From positions 1 through 64,000 of the forward strand of contig NZ_LKEU01000030.1 of the NCBI RefSeq assembly GCF_001766835.1: 64,000 nt of DNA, given 5' to 3'. Shown here piece after piece: positions 17,434 to 28,147 of this stretch. Position 1 is the first letter of the stretch. The number at the start of each line of letters is the position of its first letter. A model generated the notes under the pieces. The model worked only from the letters and a program-made list of their open reading frames with translations. It searched no databases and was not told where the DNA came from. The DNA comes from Acetobacterium wieringae. GTDB taxonomy: Bacteria > Bacillota > Clostridia > Eubacteriales > Eubacteriaceae. Made by a program: the position numbers and the translations under genes.

Positions 17434-18276
17434 ATGTCAAAAAAATTAAAAAGAGTTTTAGTATCACTGTTAGTTGGTGCGACCGTACTGACCCTGGCAG
17501 GATGCGGTTCATCTGGATCAACAACGACCTCAACAACGAAAGAGGCGGTTTCCGGTGAAATCAACGGTGGCGGTTCCACTTCAGTACAGAAAATTATCGA
17601 TGCAGCTGGTTCAGAATTTACAGCCTTAAACCCTGATGCTAAGTTCACCTATAGCGGAACGGGTTCGTCTGATGGGATTAAAGGCGCAACCGCTGGTACC
17701 TATTCCTTTGGCTGTGCTTCCCGGGAATTGAAAACCGAAGAAAAGGGTAATTTAACGGAACTAATCTTTGCTTATGATGGAATTGCCATCGTCTTAAACC
17801 CGGCTAATACGGTTACCAACCTGACCAAAGATCAGGTAGCTAAAATCTATATGGGCGAAATTACCAACTGGAGCGAAGTTGGCGGAGCCGATGGAACTAT
17901 TGTTGTCGTATCCCGGGAAGATGGATCGGGAACCCGAGATGCAGTCGAAGAACTGGTTGGCTTTAAAGAAAAATTGAAAGCTGATGCCACCATCAAAGAA
18001 GGTAACGGAAATGTTCAGACTACGGTAGCTGGAAATACCAATGCCATTGGCTATGTTTCGTTAACCTTTGTTGATAAAACCGTTAAAGCCATTGATGTTG
18101 ACGGCGTAAAAGCAACCGTTGATAATGTTAAAAACAAAACCTACCCCATTTCACGACCATTTTTGGCCATGTATGACGAGTCAAAAGTTGACGATGCAAC
18201 CCTGGCATTCCTTGACTTCCTGATGAGTACCGAAGGACAGGCGATCGTAGAAGAACACGGTGGTATCGCAGTTTAA
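17434..18276 (+). CDS. pstS: phosphate-binding lipoprotein PstS
   Basis: 280 residues with a lipoprotein signal ending LAGC (Cys24). Family motifs include GGGSTSVQK near the N-terminus of the mature protein, YSGTGSSDGIKG and SREDGSGTRDA, whose Ser, Asp, Arg and Thr residues coordinate phosphate in PstS proteins. AAGGAG lies six bases before this ATG; a TTG 15 bases upstream overlaps it. It is first in pstSCAB-phoU behind a Pho box and captures inorganic phosphate for PstCAB. Confidence 0.93.
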   Translation: MSKKLKRVLVSLLVGATVLTLAGCGSSGSTTTSTTKEAVSGEINGGGSTSVQKIIDAAGSEFTALNPDAKFTYSGTGSSDGIKGATAGTYSFGCASRELKTEEKGNLTELIFAYDGIAIVLNPANTVTNLTKDQVAKIYMGEITNWSEVGGADGTIVVVSREDGSGTRDAVEELVGFKEKLKADATIKEGNGNVQTTVAGNTNAIGYVSLTFVDKTVKAIDVDGVKATVDNVKNKTYPISRPFLAMYDESKVDDATLAFLDFLMSTEGQAIVEEHGGIAV

Positions 18277-18288
18277 TACCAAAAAACT

Positions 18289-18314
18289 GAGACTCCTGAG
18301 AAGGAGTCTCTCTT
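18289..18314 (+). terminator. intercistronic attenuator between pstS and pstC
   Basis: GAGACTCCT and AGGAGTCTC form a perfect 9-bp stem with a 4-nt loop, followed by TCTTC. Its place just after pstS suggests partial termination or 3' protection, giving more binding protein than permease. Confidence 0.65.
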
Positions 18315-18373
18315 CATTAAAATAATCCCATGACATCAGGTGACCAGCATGGGTATGAAAAGGAGCGTTTATT

Positions 18374-19255
18374 TTGCAGGCAATTAAACGTAAGAAACGA
18401 AAAGAAACAATCATCGAAGGCTTTTTTTTAATCTGTGCTTTCGTAGCTGTAATCAGTGTACTGGCGATTACAGTTTTCGTGTTTTTTAACGGACTTAAAC
18501 CATTTATTTCCAATAGTTATCCCATATGGGATTTTTTAACCGGCGTTGAATGGCGCCCGGGTTCAAATATGTACGGGATCTTTTACATGATTGTGGGATC
18601 CATTTATGCAACCTTCGGAGCGATACTAATTGGTGTACCCGTAGCAATTCTTACCGCCGTTTATATTTCGGAACTGGCTGGTTCCCGGCTGGGCAAGATG
18701 ATCCGTTTTGCGGTAGAACTACTGGCAGGGATCCCATCGGTTTTATATGGGGTTTTTGGCTTGGGGATTATCGTTCCCTATGTGCTTAAAATTTCCCCCA
18801 TGGCTCAGGGGGAATCGCTGCTGGCGACGATCCTGGTGCTGGCAATTATGATTTTACCGACCGTGGTCAGCATCTCAGAAACGTCCATCAGCGCTGTCCC
18901 GAAAGAATATCGGGAAGGCTCTTATGCCCTGGGGGCATCAAAAATCCAGACGATTTTTAAGGTCGTGTTGCCAGCTGCCCGATCGGGAATCATGACCGGG
19001 GTGATTCTGGGGATTGGCCGGGCCATCGGCGAAACCATGGCGGTGATGCTGGTTTGTGGAAATCCCATTGCGGGGATTCCCACCAGTCTGTTTGATCAGA
19101 TCCGGCCGCTAACGACCAATATTGCCCTGGAAATGGGCTACGCCTCCGGGGTTCACCAGGAGCTGCTGTATTCAACTGGGGTGGTCTTATTTATTTTTAT
19201 TATGATCATCAATCTGGCTGTCAATAAACTGGTTAAGGCAAAGGTAGGTAGTTAA
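18374..19255 (+). CDS. pstC: phosphate ABC permease PstC
   Basis: 293 residues with six predicted membrane segments and the PstC/PstA coupling-region signature (ETSISAVPKEYREGSYALGA near 170-190). The start appears to be TTG, with GGAG eight bases upstream; no ATG fits as well. It ends exactly where pstA begins. With PstA it forms the transmembrane phosphate channel. Confidence 0.9.
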   Translation: MQAIKRKKRKETIIEGFFLICAFVAVISVLAITVFVFFNGLKPFISNSYPIWDFLTGVEWRPGSNMYGIFYMIVGSIYATFGAILIGVPVAILTAVYISELAGSRLGKMIRFAVELLAGIPSVLYGVFGLGIIVPYVLKISPMAQGESLLATILVLAIMILPTVVSISETSISAVPKEYREGSYALGASKIQTIFKVVLPAARSGIMTGVILGIGRAIGETMAVMLVCGNPIAGIPTSLFDQIRPLTTNIALEMGYASGVHQELLYSTGVVLFIFIMIINLAVNKLVKAKVGS

Positions 19256-20461
19256 ATGGGAAGAACAGCAAAAGATAGTTTAGTCAAAGGGATTATTTAT
19301 CTGGCCACTGGCATCACCTTAAGTGTCTTGCTCTCGATTGTCGGGTTTATTTTTGTAAAGGGAATTGGTCTGGTAAACTGGGATTTCTTGACCCGGGATT
19401 ATAACGAAAAGGTCGTCTACGCTTTTGTGGAGTCTGGTGAGGTGCCACTGAGCATTGACGAAGAAAGCCTGAAAAGCAAGCAACCTTATGATCAACGCTA
19501 TGAAACACTGCAAGAAGGCCCCATCTATGTGGAAAACATCGGCGCTGCCATTGCCAGTGTTTCTTATAAAAATCACAGTACCGAGCGGGAACAGATTGTG
19601 ATTAGTTACATTGAAAAAGACTCGCCGCTTAACGGGGCCATTGATTCAACCGGAAAAGCAATCACCATTGGCACCGATTATATTCTCCAGAGCATTAACG
19701 GCACTGATTTTGGCGACATGACGCTGGAAGAAGTGGCAGAAACGATCACTGCAGAATCGGGCGAATTGAAAATAAAAGTTGTTCAACCCGGCGGTGGGAT
19801 CAAGTCGAATATCATCACCACGTTGTATATGGTCTTGCTGTCACTGATTGTGGCCTTACCGTTGGGGATATTCGGGGCGATTTATCTGACCGAATATGCC
19901 AAGCCCGGACGACTGGTCAATGCCATCCGTTTCGCCGCTGAATGTCTGGCGGGGATTCCCTCGATTATTTTTGGTCTGTTTGGGATGGCCTTCTTTGTAG
20001 TCGCAATGAATTTTCAGATCTCACTGATCTCCGGTAGTCTGACCGTGGCCATTATCCTGCTGCCGGTTATCATCCGGAGTACCGAAGAAGCCTTAAAAAC
20101 CGTGCCGATGGCCTTTCGGGAAGGTTCACTGGCCCTTGGTGCCACCAAGCTGCAAACCATCTTTAAGGTGGTGTTGCCCTGTGCGGTTCCTGGAATTGCT
20201 ACTGCAGTACTGCTTAGTATCGGTCGGGTAGTTGGTGAGTCGGCGGCCTTATTATTAACTGCTGGAACCGTAGCACAAATACCCGGAACCCTCTTTTCAC
20301 CGGGTAGTACCCTGACGGTACAGGCCTATTATGTGGCCAAAGAAGAAGGGAACATCGAACTCGCCTGTGCGATTGGGATTGTCATAATTGTCATTGTTAT
20401 TGTACTGAACATCTTGTCTCGGATCACTTCTGACAAGTTGGACGTCTTTAATAAAAAATGA
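19256..20461 (+). CDS. pstA: phosphate ABC permease PstA with an extracellular PDZ-like insertion
   Basis: 401 residues, about 100 longer than a typical PstA. The first membrane segment (about 12-36) is followed by a hydrophilic insert of roughly 130 residues (about 50-182), then the remaining segments and the [20 protein letters not shown] coupling signature. The insert's second half (about 111-180) reads like a PDZ domain: a [14 protein letters not shown] core, a T-LEEV helix and a closing [11 protein letters not shown] strand. It would face the cell exterior, where PstS docks. The ATG directly follows the pstC stop. Confidence 0.88.
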   Translation: MGRTAKDSLVKGIIYLATGITLSVLLSIVGFIFVKGIGLVNWDFLTRDYNEKVVYAFVESGEVPLSIDEESLKSKQPYDQRYETLQEGPIYVENIGAAIASVSYKNHSTEREQIVISYIEKDSPLNGAIDSTGKAITIGTDYILQSINGTDFGDMTLEEVAETITAESGELKIKVVQPGGGIKSNIITTLYMVLLSLIVALPLGIFGAIYLTEYAKPGRLVNAIRFAAECLAGIPSIIFGLFGMAFFVVAMNFQISLISGSLTVAIILLPVIIRSTEEALKTVPMAFREGSLALGATKLQTIFKVVLPCAVPGIATAVLLSIGRVVGESAALLLTAGTVAQIPGTLFSPGSTLTVQAYYVAKEEGNIELACAIGIVIIVIVIVLNILSRITSDKLDVFNKK

Positions 20462-20469
20462 GGAGTAAT

Positions 20470-21228
20470 ATGGACACAAATATAAAGTTTAATACTAAAA
20501 ACCTGGATTTGTTTTATGGCGATTTTCAAGCCCTTAAATCAATCAATATGGAAATCCGCGAAAAGGAAGTGACGGCCTTCATCGGCCCTTCCGGCTGTGG
20601 TAAGTCGACTTTTTTGCGCTGTCTCAATCGGATGAATGATCTGATCGACTGCGTTAAAATAAAGGGCGAAATTCTCTTTGACGGCAAAGATATTAACGGG
20701 CCCATTGATGTCATCAATCTGCGAACCCGGGTGGGAATGGTGTTTCAAAAACCCAATCCCTTTCCGATGAGTATTTATGAAAATATCGCCTATGGTCCCA
20801 AATGCCAGGGAATGAAGGATAAAAACCAACTGGATGCCCTGGTAAAAGAAAGTCTGACAAAGGCAGCCCTTTGGGATGAAGTCAAGGATCGACTCAACAA
20901 ATCGGCTCTGGGTTTATCCGGTGGTCAACAGCAACGGCTTTGTATTGCCCGGACCATTGCCATGAACCCGGAGGTGATTTTAATGGATGAGCCGACCTCG
21001 GCGCTCGACCCCATTGCCACGGCCAAGATTGAAGATCTGATGTCCAGTTTAAAGAAAGATTATACCATTATTATCGTTACCCATTCGATGCAGCAGGCCG
21101 GGAGAATCTCAGATAAAACTGCTTTCTTTCTGATGGGCGAGGTGATCGAATTCAATGAAACACCGATCATCTTCACAAACCCCCATGATAAACGGACTGA
21201 GGATTATATCACCGGACGTTTCGGTTGA
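20470..21228 (+). CDS. pstB: phosphate ABC transporter ATPase PstB
   Basis: 252 residues with Walker A GPSGCGKS, the PstB-typical [11 protein letters not shown], signature LSGGQQQR, Walker [14 protein letters not shown] and the switch His in [15 protein letters not shown] lies a few bases before this ATG and overlaps the pstA stop, so translation is coupled. It drives phosphate import with PstCA. Confidence 0.93.
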   Translation: MDTNIKFNTKNLDLFYGDFQALKSINMEIREKEVTAFIGPSGCGKSTFLRCLNRMNDLIDCVKIKGEILFDGKDINGPIDVINLRTRVGMVFQKPNPFPMSIYENIAYGPKCQGMKDKNQLDALVKESLTKAALWDEVKDRLNKSALGLSGGQQQRLCIARTIAMNPEVILMDEPTSALDPIATAKIEDLMSSLKKDYTIIIVTHSMQQAGRISDKTAFFLMGEVIEFNETPIIFTNPHDKRTEDYITGRFG

Positions 21229-21241
21229 TAAGGAGAATGAA

Positions 21242-21973
21242 ATGCGAATTGAATATAATGAAGAACTGCGAATGATCAAAGATGAAATCTTACGGATGTC
21301 TGCGATGACTGAAAAAATGCTGTCTGATTCGGTAGCTGCGCTAAAATCGCAGGATTGCGAACTGGCCCGATCGGTCATCGACCGGGATGATCTGGTGGAT
21401 GCCAAAGAAATTGAACTGCAGCTGGTAGTCAGTCAGGTGATTGCGACTCAGGGGCCAGTAGCCACGGATCTGCGGCGGCTGGCATCGACCTATAAGATTA
21501 TCACCAATCTGGAGCGAATTGCTGATTTAGCGGTGAATATTTCCAAGCGGGTGCTGGAACTGTCGGAAGTGGTGTATATGAAACGACTGGTTGATATCCC
21601 GAGGGCCTGTGAATTGGCCGAAAAGTTGTTAAAGCTGGCTATTGCGGCCTTTGTTCATGAAGACATTAGTCGCTTAAGAGAAGTGGTGGATATGGAAGAC
21701 GAGATTGATGCTCTGAATATTCAGATTCATCATGAATGTTTGGCCTATATGATGGACAATTCAAAAAATATCCATCAGGGTTCGGTATTTATTTTCGTCG
21801 GTTCCTATCTGGAGCGGATTGGTGACCACGCTACCAATATTTTTGAAACAGTCTTTTATATCGTTACCGGTGACTACATTGATTTTAACGACCTGGATGA
21901 AGAGACGATTGAACAGACACTGGCTCTCCAAAAAAAGATCAAGGCCATGGAACTTGAAAAATCAGCGGAATAG
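21242..21973 (+). CDS. phoU: phosphate transport regulator PhoU
   Basis: 243 residues forming the two three-helix bundles of PhoU, with the metal-binding-type repeats ERIADLAVNISKR (first half) and ERIGDHATNIFE (second half). AAGGAG lies six bases before the ATG. It is the last gene of the pst operon and in other bacteria modulates Pst transport and Pho two-component signalling. A terminator follows. Confidence 0.92.
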   Translation: MRIEYNEELRMIKDEILRMSAMTEKMLSDSVAALKSQDCELARSVIDRDDLVDAKEIELQLVVSQVIATQGPVATDLRRLASTYKIITNLERIADLAVNISKRVLELSEVVYMKRLVDIPRACELAEKLLKLAIAAFVHEDISRLREVVDMEDEIDALNIQIHHECLAYMMDNSKNIHQGSVFIFVGSYLERIGDHATNIFETVFYIVTGDYIDFNDLDEETIEQTLALQKKIKAMELEKSAE

Positions 21974-21991
21974 TTATTAAAAATCAAGCAT

Positions 21992-22027
21992 AAAAAAGTC
22001 GGATAAATAAACTACCGACTTTTTTTT
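21992..22027 (+). terminator. terminator of the pst operon
   Basis: AAAAAAGTCGG and CCGACTTTTTT form an 11-bp stem with a 12-nt loop that merges into a run of eight or more T. Confidence 0.85.
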
Positions 22028-22254
22028 GCAGTTCAATTTATTTACCGTTAAATTTTAAATAGTTGATAAGCAGGCATCGATTTGGGTAATTAACTATTCA
22101 AACAAATATGACTAAAACAAATGGGCAAGTTGAATAAAAATGATGGTAATTTCTGCCAGTTCTGATTATAATGATCGTAGGCAGAGAATGATTATTATTT
22201 ATTTTACGAGCGTCATTTCCGGGTTGAATTTTTGCAAAGGGACTGGAAGATACT

Positions 22255-24519
22255 ATGAATAAGAAAAAAACACAAAGCGCCACAACTGTCATCGGCGAAG
22301 ATAAAGACAGCGAAGAGCGGTTAAGACGACTGGTCGATATTCTTAAGCATCCTTCATATTCCATTCAGGAATTTCTGGATTATGCACTCACCCAGGCTAT
22401 CGAACTCACTGGTAGCCAGATCGGTTATATCTACCATTACCATGAAGACCGAGAAGAATTTATTTTAAATACCTGGTCTGAAGAGGTCATGGAAGCGTGT
22501 CATGTCGAAAAGCTGGAGACCGTCTATCACTTGGAAAAAACCGGGATCTGGGGGGAATCCGTGCGTCAACGACGGCCAATTGTCATAAACAATTATCAAC
22601 AAAAAAATCCGCTCAAAAGAGGTTATCCCAAAGGACATGTCCCGCTTTACAATTTTTTGACCATTCCTGTTTTTAAGAATCAGGAAATTGTTGGGGTGGT
22701 GGGGTTAGCCAATAAAGCGACGGATTATGTCGAAAGAGACATATTGAACATCACCCTGTTAATGGAAAGTGTCTGGACGGTTACCGAGACGAAAAAAGCG
22801 GAACAGGCCTTAGCCCAAAGCAACGCCCGCTATGATAAGCTGGTACAGCGGATTCCTGTGGGGATCTATACCATGCGCAGAAAAAGTACCGGCGAAACCC
22901 GGTTTGAATACTGCAGTGAAAAGTTCTGCCAGATGCTGGGCTTAACGGTTGCTGAGGTATTGGCCGATACCGAGGCGGTTGATCGGGCCATTTTTCCGGA
23001 TGATCGGAAATCGCTGAGAGCGGCAAAAAAAGGGGCGGCCAGCCGTGGTCAGAGCTTTCGCTGGGAAGGGCGTAGCCAGATTGGGGGAGCGATCCGTTGG
23101 ATTCGGTTTGAATCCGAGCCAACCCCGTTGAAAAATGGTGATTGTCTTTGGAATGGTGTCCTTCTAGATATTTCAGAGCAAAAACAGGCTGAAGAAGAAT
23201 TAAAACGAACATCTACCCGGCTTACCCTGGCTACTCGGGCTGGGCGGGTCGGAATTTGGGATTGGGACATTTTATCCAATCAAATGCTTTTTGATGACTT
23301 AATGCTGGAGCTTTATGATCTACCAGAAAAAAACTATTGGGTTCCGGAACAAATCTGGAAACAGGTCATTCACCCCGACGATTTAGAACAGCTAATCGCA
23401 GCGTTAGAACAGGCTATCCGGGAAAAACAAGAATACAATTTTGAGTTCCGGGTGGTCTGGCAGGATGGTTCCATTCACACCATTCGTGCTTTAGCAACGG
23501 TACAGTACGACGAAGGTGGAAACGCTGTCCGGATGATTGGTACGAATTGGGATATCTCAGAAGAAAAAGAAGCCCACGCCCGAATAATCGAAACAAATCG
23601 ACGGCTCCAGGATGAAATCATTGAACGACGATATATCGAAGAAGCCCTCAGAGCCAGCGAAGAAAAATTCAAGGCTATCATTGAGACATCTCCGGATGGG
23701 ATTGCAATTTCATCCATGGATGGGGTGGTAGAGTTTGCAACCGAAAAATCGTATTCAATGTGGGGCCTTGACTCCATGGCAGAATGTGTTGGGAAAAATA
23801 TTTTGGAATTTATTCACGAAAGCCATCAACAGAAAGCAATTTACTATGTCACCGAAATGATCAAGGGAAATCTAACTGGAGCTGCTGAATATTTGATGGT
23901 ACGAAAAGACGGCAGTCATTTTTATTGCGAGGTTAATGCTAATATTCTCCGGGATAATAACAACAATCCCATTGGTGTACTTTACATGGAACGGGACGTA
24001 ACGGAGCGTAAACGGTTGGAAGAAGAGTTAAAAGAGTTGGCCATTAAAGATCAACTTACCGGTCTTTATAATCGTCGCAAGATTGATGAGGTGCTAAAGC
24101 AGCAAAAGTCTGCGGCAGATGATATGGTGCGGGATTTATCGGTGATTATGGTGGATATTGATTTCTTCAAAAAAGTGAACGATCAATTTGGTCATCAGGT
24201 TGGTGATCAGGTGTTAACAGAGATCACCGAGATTCTGGCCAAAGGAATCCGGAGAAATGATGTTTTAGGTCGATGGGGCGGCGAAGAGTTTATCATTATC
24301 TCTACTGACACGGATCTGTCTGGGGCCATGGTTCTGGCCGAAAAACTTCGGGTAATGATTGAATCGCATGTGTTTAGGCAGGTGGGAAAAAAGACCTGCT
24401 CTTTTGGAGTATCCCAATTGCGTAAAAACGAAACGATTGATGCCCTCTTAATCCGCTCGGATCAGGCCCTCTACCGGGCTAAGAGTCAGGGGCGAAATCG
24501 TGTGGTCGCTGAAAGTTAA
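22255..24519 (+). CDS. GAF-PAS-PAS-PAS-GGDEF diguanylate cyclase
   Basis: 754 residues, cytoplasmic, with no membrane segment seen. An N-terminal GAF-type domain (about 20-180) is followed by three PAS/PAC units (about 190-305, 315-435 and 465-585) joined by helical linkers. The GGDEF domain is at about 590-750, with DQLTGLYNRR, VDIDFFKKVND and the active-site motif GGEEF. An RRND inhibitory-site motif lies five residues before GGEEF, so product inhibition is expected. It should make cyclic-di-GMP in response to small-molecule or redox signals. The gene stands between terminators, upstream of a small acetyltransferase. Confidence 0.9.
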   Translation: MNKKKTQSATTVIGEDKDSEERLRRLVDILKHPSYSIQEFLDYALTQAIELTGSQIGYIYHYHEDREEFILNTWSEEVMEACHVEKLETVYHLEKTGIWGESVRQRRPIVINNYQQKNPLKRGYPKGHVPLYNFLTIPVFKNQEIVGVVGLANKATDYVERDILNITLLMESVWTVTETKKAEQALAQSNARYDKLVQRIPVGIYTMRRKSTGETRFEYCSEKFCQMLGLTVAEVLADTEAVDRAIFPDDRKSLRAAKKGAASRGQSFRWEGRSQIGGAIRWIRFESEPTPLKNGDCLWNGVLLDISEQKQAEEELKRTSTRLTLATRAGRVGIWDWDILSNQMLFDDLMLELYDLPEKNYWVPEQIWKQVIHPDDLEQLIAALEQAIREKQEYNFEFRVVWQDGSIHTIRALATVQYDEGGNAVRMIGTNWDISEEKEAHARIIETNRRLQDEIIERRYIEEALRASEEKFKAIIETSPDGIAISSMDGVVEFATEKSYSMWGLDSMAECVGKNILEFIHESHQQKAIYYVTEMIKGNLTGAAEYLMVRKDGSHFYCEVNANILRDNNNNPIGVLYMERDVTERKRLEEELKELAIKDQLTGLYNRRKIDEVLKQQKSAADDMVRDLSVIMVDIDFFKKVNDQFGHQVGDQVLTEITEILAKGIRRNDVLGRWGGEEFIIISTDTDLSGAMVLAEKLRVMIESHVFRQVGKKTCSFGVSQLRKNETIDALLIRSDQALYRAKSQGRNRVVAES

Positions 24520-24538
24520 GGATAGAAGGAGGAACTAA

Positions 24539-24835
24539 ATGGAAACCATTCATGAAGCGAAAAATAAGTTCTATATGGGCGTCAATGAAGATGAACCTGT
24601 CGGTTTATTGAGTTATCACCTTGAAGGCCAACACTTGATTATTGAGCATGTCTATGTCACCAGAGAACTCCGAGGTCAGGAACTGGGTGTTAGGCTGGTG
24701 GCTAAGGCAGTGGCGTTCGCCCGGGAAAATAAACTTAAAATTAGCTCCTATTGTTCCTATGCCGAAAAGGTGCTCAGTGAAAACCCGGACTATGGTGATG
24801 TTTTTTCAGATGACACCGATTCATGTGATAATTAA
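24539..24835 (+). CDS. small GNAT-family N-acetyltransferase (YidJ/Gcn5-like)
   Basis: 98 residues, the size of the short GNAT group (PF14542-like). The acetyl-CoA-binding core is recognisable as EHVYVTRELRGQELGVRLV, followed by an AVAFAREN helix and a CSYAEKVL segment. The substrate is unknown. GAAGGAGG lies a few bases before the ATG, 19 nt after the diguanylate cyclase stop, so the two are probably one transcript. Confidence 0.8.
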   Translation: METIHEAKNKFYMGVNEDEPVGLLSYHLEGQHLIIEHVYVTRELRGQELGVRLVAKAVAFARENKLKISSYCSYAEKVLSENPDYGDVFSDDTDSCDN

Positions 24836-24885
24836 TATTCGATAACCGTTTCAAGTGAAAAACAGCAAGAATATCGAAACGATCA

Positions 24886-24919
24886 AAAAAGGCGGATTTA
24901 TTATCTGTCTTTTTATTTT
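24886..24919 (+). terminator. intrinsic terminator
   Basis: AAAAAGGCGGAT and ATCTGTCTTTTT form a 12-bp stem with two G-U pairs and a 5-nt loop, followed by further T. It ends the GGDEF-GNAT transcript. Confidence 0.7.
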
Positions 24920-25009
24920 TATGCCCTTGTTTTTTGCAGGTTAAAACCGTATAATAAGCGAATCGTTGTAAAAAACGATAATAATTATGGCAAAATTATG
25001 AAAAGAAAC

Positions 25010-25110
25010 GTTTGCAAATGATAAAATGTGGTATATTATTACAGTCAGTCTGTAAAGATGCCATCAACATTGGTTGGTAAATCTCAGCGCAGCTGAGTAG
25101 TATAAAAGGG
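25010..25110 (+). promoter_or_regulatory. promoter and three-hairpin leader of the chemoreceptor gene
   Basis: A candidate promoter (TTTGCA, 15 nt, TATATT at 25011-25037) is followed by three small stems: TTACAG/CTGTAA, CAAC/GTTG and CTCAGC/GCTGAG. The last ends 30 nt before the start codon. A short CcpA-operator-like palindrome (AAACGTTT) overlaps the -35. The structure is suggestive only. I saw no cyclic-di-GMP riboswitch consensus here. Confidence 0.35.
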
Positions 25111-25127
25111 AAAAGAAAGGGGAAACG

Positions 25128-28052
25128 ATGAAATCGATCCGATTACGTCTTATCACGTTGTTTACCGCACTGATTCTGGTGGTTACCGGTATTCTGGGGG
25201 TTATTGTGGTTAATCAGTTCACCAGCGTTTTAGAGGAAGATGCTCATGAACAATTACAGAGTACGGCGGAGGTTCAGGCCCGCTATATCGAAGCGAGAAT
25301 AAACAATCAGCTGAACTATATGGAAGGTTTGGCACAAAATTCACTGATTCTGGATCCGGCGGTGTCAAAAGAACAACGGGTAGCTTTTTTTGAAGGTGAA
25401 GCGGCTCGAGTCGGTTATGATGCCTTTGTTCTAGCAGATTTAAGCGGCAATGGGGTTACCCAGAGTGCTGCTGGCGATGCCGTTAATGTGGCTGATCGAA
25501 GTTATTTTAAAGGTGCTGCCGCCGGGGTGCCGACCGTCTCGGACATCACCATCAGTCGGGTTACCGGTGAACCGGTATTACTTTTTGCGACACCAGTTTA
25601 TCAAAACGGAGCGATCGCCGCTGTCCTTTATGGAAGAAAAGAAGGGAAGACGCTCAGCAATATTGTTGGCGAAGTTACCTATGGTGAAACGGGTTTTGGT
25701 TCATTGATCAACAATGACGGGATTGCAGTCGGAAATGCCGATCTGGAGCTGGTTAAGCAGCAGTTTAATTTTGCCAAAGCAGACGAAGAAAATCCGGATT
25801 ATGCGCAATTAGCTGAATTGGTGCGTAGTAAGATGACAACCCGGGAACCGGGATTTGGAGATTACAGTCTGGAAGGAAAGGACTTTTTAGTTGGCTATGC
25901 ACCGGTTGAAGGGACGCCCTGGGTTTTATCGGTAGCGATGGATCAGATTGAACTGGATGCCCAGGTGGCAGAGGTTCGCAATACGATCATCACAGTAATT
26001 GTACTGGCAATTATCGTCGCTGCATTTGCGGTATTTCTCATCAGTGGAACCATTTCAAAACCGATTGTGGCGACAACAGAAGAGCTTAATCGGCTGGCAG
26101 GTTTTGATTTTCGCTATGACGAACATTCCAATGCTGGCAAATATATTAATCGCCAGGATGAAATTGGAACCATGCTAAAGGCCGTTACAACTATGCAACA
26201 GAATGTTCAGGACAATCTGATTGATAAACTTGAACATATCGCACAGGGAAATCTGGATGATGAAATTATTATGGTTGGAGATCATGATCAGGTTGGCCCG
26301 GCATTGCAGGACACGCAGGAAGCCATCAAAACCCTGATTACCGATACCAATATGTTAGTTAGCGCTGCCGTGGAAGGTCGATTGGATGAGCGGGCGGATG
26401 AAACCAAATACGATGGGGATTACCAAAAGGTGATCGCTGGGGTCAATGCGACTCTGGATGCTGTTGTTGAACCAATCAAAGAAGCTTCGGTGGTACTTGA
26501 AGCCATGGCCCAGGGTAATCTTGACCAGGATATGCAGGGGAATTATCGGGGTGAGCATGCAGTCATTAAAATTTCAGTGAATAAGACCTTTGAGAGCATT
26601 AAAATGCTGGTAAGTGACACGAATTATTTAGTAGCCGCTGCCGTCGCTGGAGAACTGGACACCCGGGCTGATACAACCAAACATCGTGGCGAATATGCCA
26701 GAATTATTTCTGGGGTCAATGCGACGTTGGATGCAATGGCAGAGCCGATTCACGAGGCATCGGTGGTACTTGAAGCGATGGCTCAGGGTAATCTTGATCA
26801 GGGAATGGAAGGCAACTATAAAGGTGAATATGCCCGGATTAAAGAGTCTGTAAACCGTACCTTTGAAAGTATTAAAATGCTGGTGGGAGACACCAATCGT
26901 CTGGTGGATTCGGCAGTGGCGGGCGATCTGAATGCCCGGGCTGACACCAATAAACACAGCGGTGAATATGCCCGGATTGTTGCCGGCATCAATGCTACCC
27001 TGGAAGCCACCGTGGCACCAATACAGGAAGCCAATCTGGTACTGGAAGAAGTAGCCAACGGCAGCTTGAAGTTACGGATGGTCGGAGACTATAAGGGTGA
27101 GCATTCAGCAATTAAAGATTCGTTAAACAGTACCCTGGACTTTTTACAGGGAATTGTTGATGAGGTGTCTGAGATTCTTGATCAGATGGCCAATTCAAAT
27201 ATGGCTGTTAGCATCATCGGCGATTATAAAGGCGATTTTGAACCGATTAAAACCGCCCTTAACCATATTATTGAAGCCTTTAATGGGATTTTAAAAGATA
27301 TGAATGAAGCCGCCGATCAGGTATCTGCTGGTGCTTCACAGGTATCAGATGGCAGTCAGATGCTGGCCCAGGGTTCAACTGAACAGGCTGCTGCCATCCA
27401 GCAATTGAGCTCCTCCATTGATGAAATTGCTGATAAAACCAAAGATAACGCCAAACGGGCCAGCGAAGCCAACATGCTTTCAACGAAAGCCCAGGAAAAA
27501 GCCCAAAAAGGGAATGATAGCATGCGTCAACTTCAGGCGTCTATGGATGAAATCAACCAGGCCTCGGGAAATATTTCAAAAATCATCAAGGTTATTGACG
27601 ATATCGCTTTCCAGACCAATATCCTGTCACTGAATGCGGCCGTGGAAGCGGCCCGGGCTGGCCAACATGGCAAGGGCTTTGCGGTGGTGGCAGAAGAGGT
27701 TAGAAGCCTGGCCGCCCGAAGTGCTGAAGCAGCCAAGGAAACCACGGTTTTAATTGAAGGTTCGGTGAAAAAAACGGAGGGTGGTACTGCAATTGCTGAT
27801 GAAACAGCCATTGCATTGGAAGAAATTGTCGAAGAAATTACCAAGGCTGCGCAATTGGTTCAGGAAATTGCGGAAGCCTCCAATGATCAAGCCACCAACA
27901 TCACCCAGATAAATCTGGGGGTTGATCAGGTCTCCCAGGTTGTCCAGGGAAATACAGCTACAGCCGAGCAGTCAGCCGCTGCCAGTGAAGAATTATCGGG
28001 TCAATCCCAGTTACTAAAAGAAATGATATCACGGTTTAAACTTAAAAGATAA
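25128..28052 (+). CDS. methyl-accepting chemotaxis protein with dCache sensor and poly-HAMP array
   Basis: 974 residues. A first membrane segment (about 7-29), an extracellular dCache-like sensor (about 30-280, with a DRSYFKGA motif) and a second segment (about 285-308) are followed by HAMP. Then comes an array of further HAMP-like units, including three 91-residue repeats. The C-terminal signalling domain has the highly conserved hairpin tip ([18 protein letters not shown]). It ends FKLKR, without the acidic tail of the two receptors near 36-42 kb. It would signal through CheA/CheW, which are not in this window. Confidence 0.92.
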   Translation: MKSIRLRLITLFTALILVVTGILGVIVVNQFTSVLEEDAHEQLQSTAEVQARYIEARINNQLNYMEGLAQNSLILDPAVSKEQRVAFFEGEAARVGYDAFVLADLSGNGVTQSAAGDAVNVADRSYFKGAAAGVPTVSDITISRVTGEPVLLFATPVYQNGAIAAVLYGRKEGKTLSNIVGEVTYGETGFGSLINNDGIAVGNADLELVKQQFNFAKADEENPDYAQLAELVRSKMTTREPGFGDYSLEGKDFLVGYAPVEGTPWVLSVAMDQIELDAQVAEVRNTIITVIVLAIIVAAFAVFLISGTISKPIVATTEELNRLAGFDFRYDEHSNAGKYINRQDEIGTMLKAVTTMQQNVQDNLIDKLEHIAQGNLDDEIIMVGDHDQVGPALQDTQEAIKTLITDTNMLVSAAVEGRLDERADETKYDGDYQKVIAGVNATLDAVVEPIKEASVVLEAMAQGNLDQDMQGNYRGEHAVIKISVNKTFESIKMLVSDTNYLVAAAVAGELDTRADTTKHRGEYARIISGVNATLDAMAEPIHEASVVLEAMAQGNLDQGMEGNYKGEYARIKESVNRTFESIKMLVGDTNRLVDSAVAGDLNARADTNKHSGEYARIVAGINATLEATVAPIQEANLVLEEVANGSLKLRMVGDYKGEHSAIKDSLNSTLDFLQGIVDEVSEILDQMANSNMAVSIIGDYKGDFEPIKTALNHIIEAFNGILKDMNEAADQVSAGASQVSDGSQMLAQGSTEQAAAIQQLSSSIDEIADKTKDNAKRASEANMLSTKAQEKAQKGNDSMRQLQASMDEINQASGNISKIIKVIDDIAFQTNILSLNAAVEAARAGQHGKGFAVVAEEVRSLAARSAEAAKETTVLIEGSVKKTEGGTAIADETAIALEEIVEEITKAAQLVQEIAEASNDQATNITQINLGVDQVSQVVQGNTATAEQSAAASEELSGQSQLLKEMISRFKLKR
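26358..27100 (+). repeat. 273-bp tandem repeats encoding poly-HAMP units
   Basis: Aligned positions 26358, 26631 and 26904 start three in-frame repeats of exactly 273 bp (91 codons). Each codes two HAMP-like helices pairs with recurring phrases such as [27 protein letters not shown] and [10 protein letters not shown]. The first two copies are most alike, consistent with recent duplication. Confidence 0.75.
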
Positions 28053-28058
28053 GACTAA

Positions 28059-28092
28059 AAAAAGACAAGGAAGCATTTTTCCTTGTCTTTTT
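28059..28092 (+). terminator. terminator after the chemoreceptor
   Basis: AAAAAGACAAGG and CCTTGTCTTTTT form a perfect 12-bp stem with a 10-nt loop. A- and T-runs on both sides let it serve the convergent gene as well. Confidence 0.85.
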
Positions 28093-28147
28093 ATTGATAG
28101 AGGAGCATCGCTCCAAGATAAAAAGTGTTTTTGGGGCAGATAGGATA

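Noticed and set aside
25000..25127. Possible cyclic-di-GMP riboswitch before the chemoreceptor gene
   Set aside because: Three small hairpins are present, but the conserved core sequences I know for class I are absent, so I kept only a generic leader.
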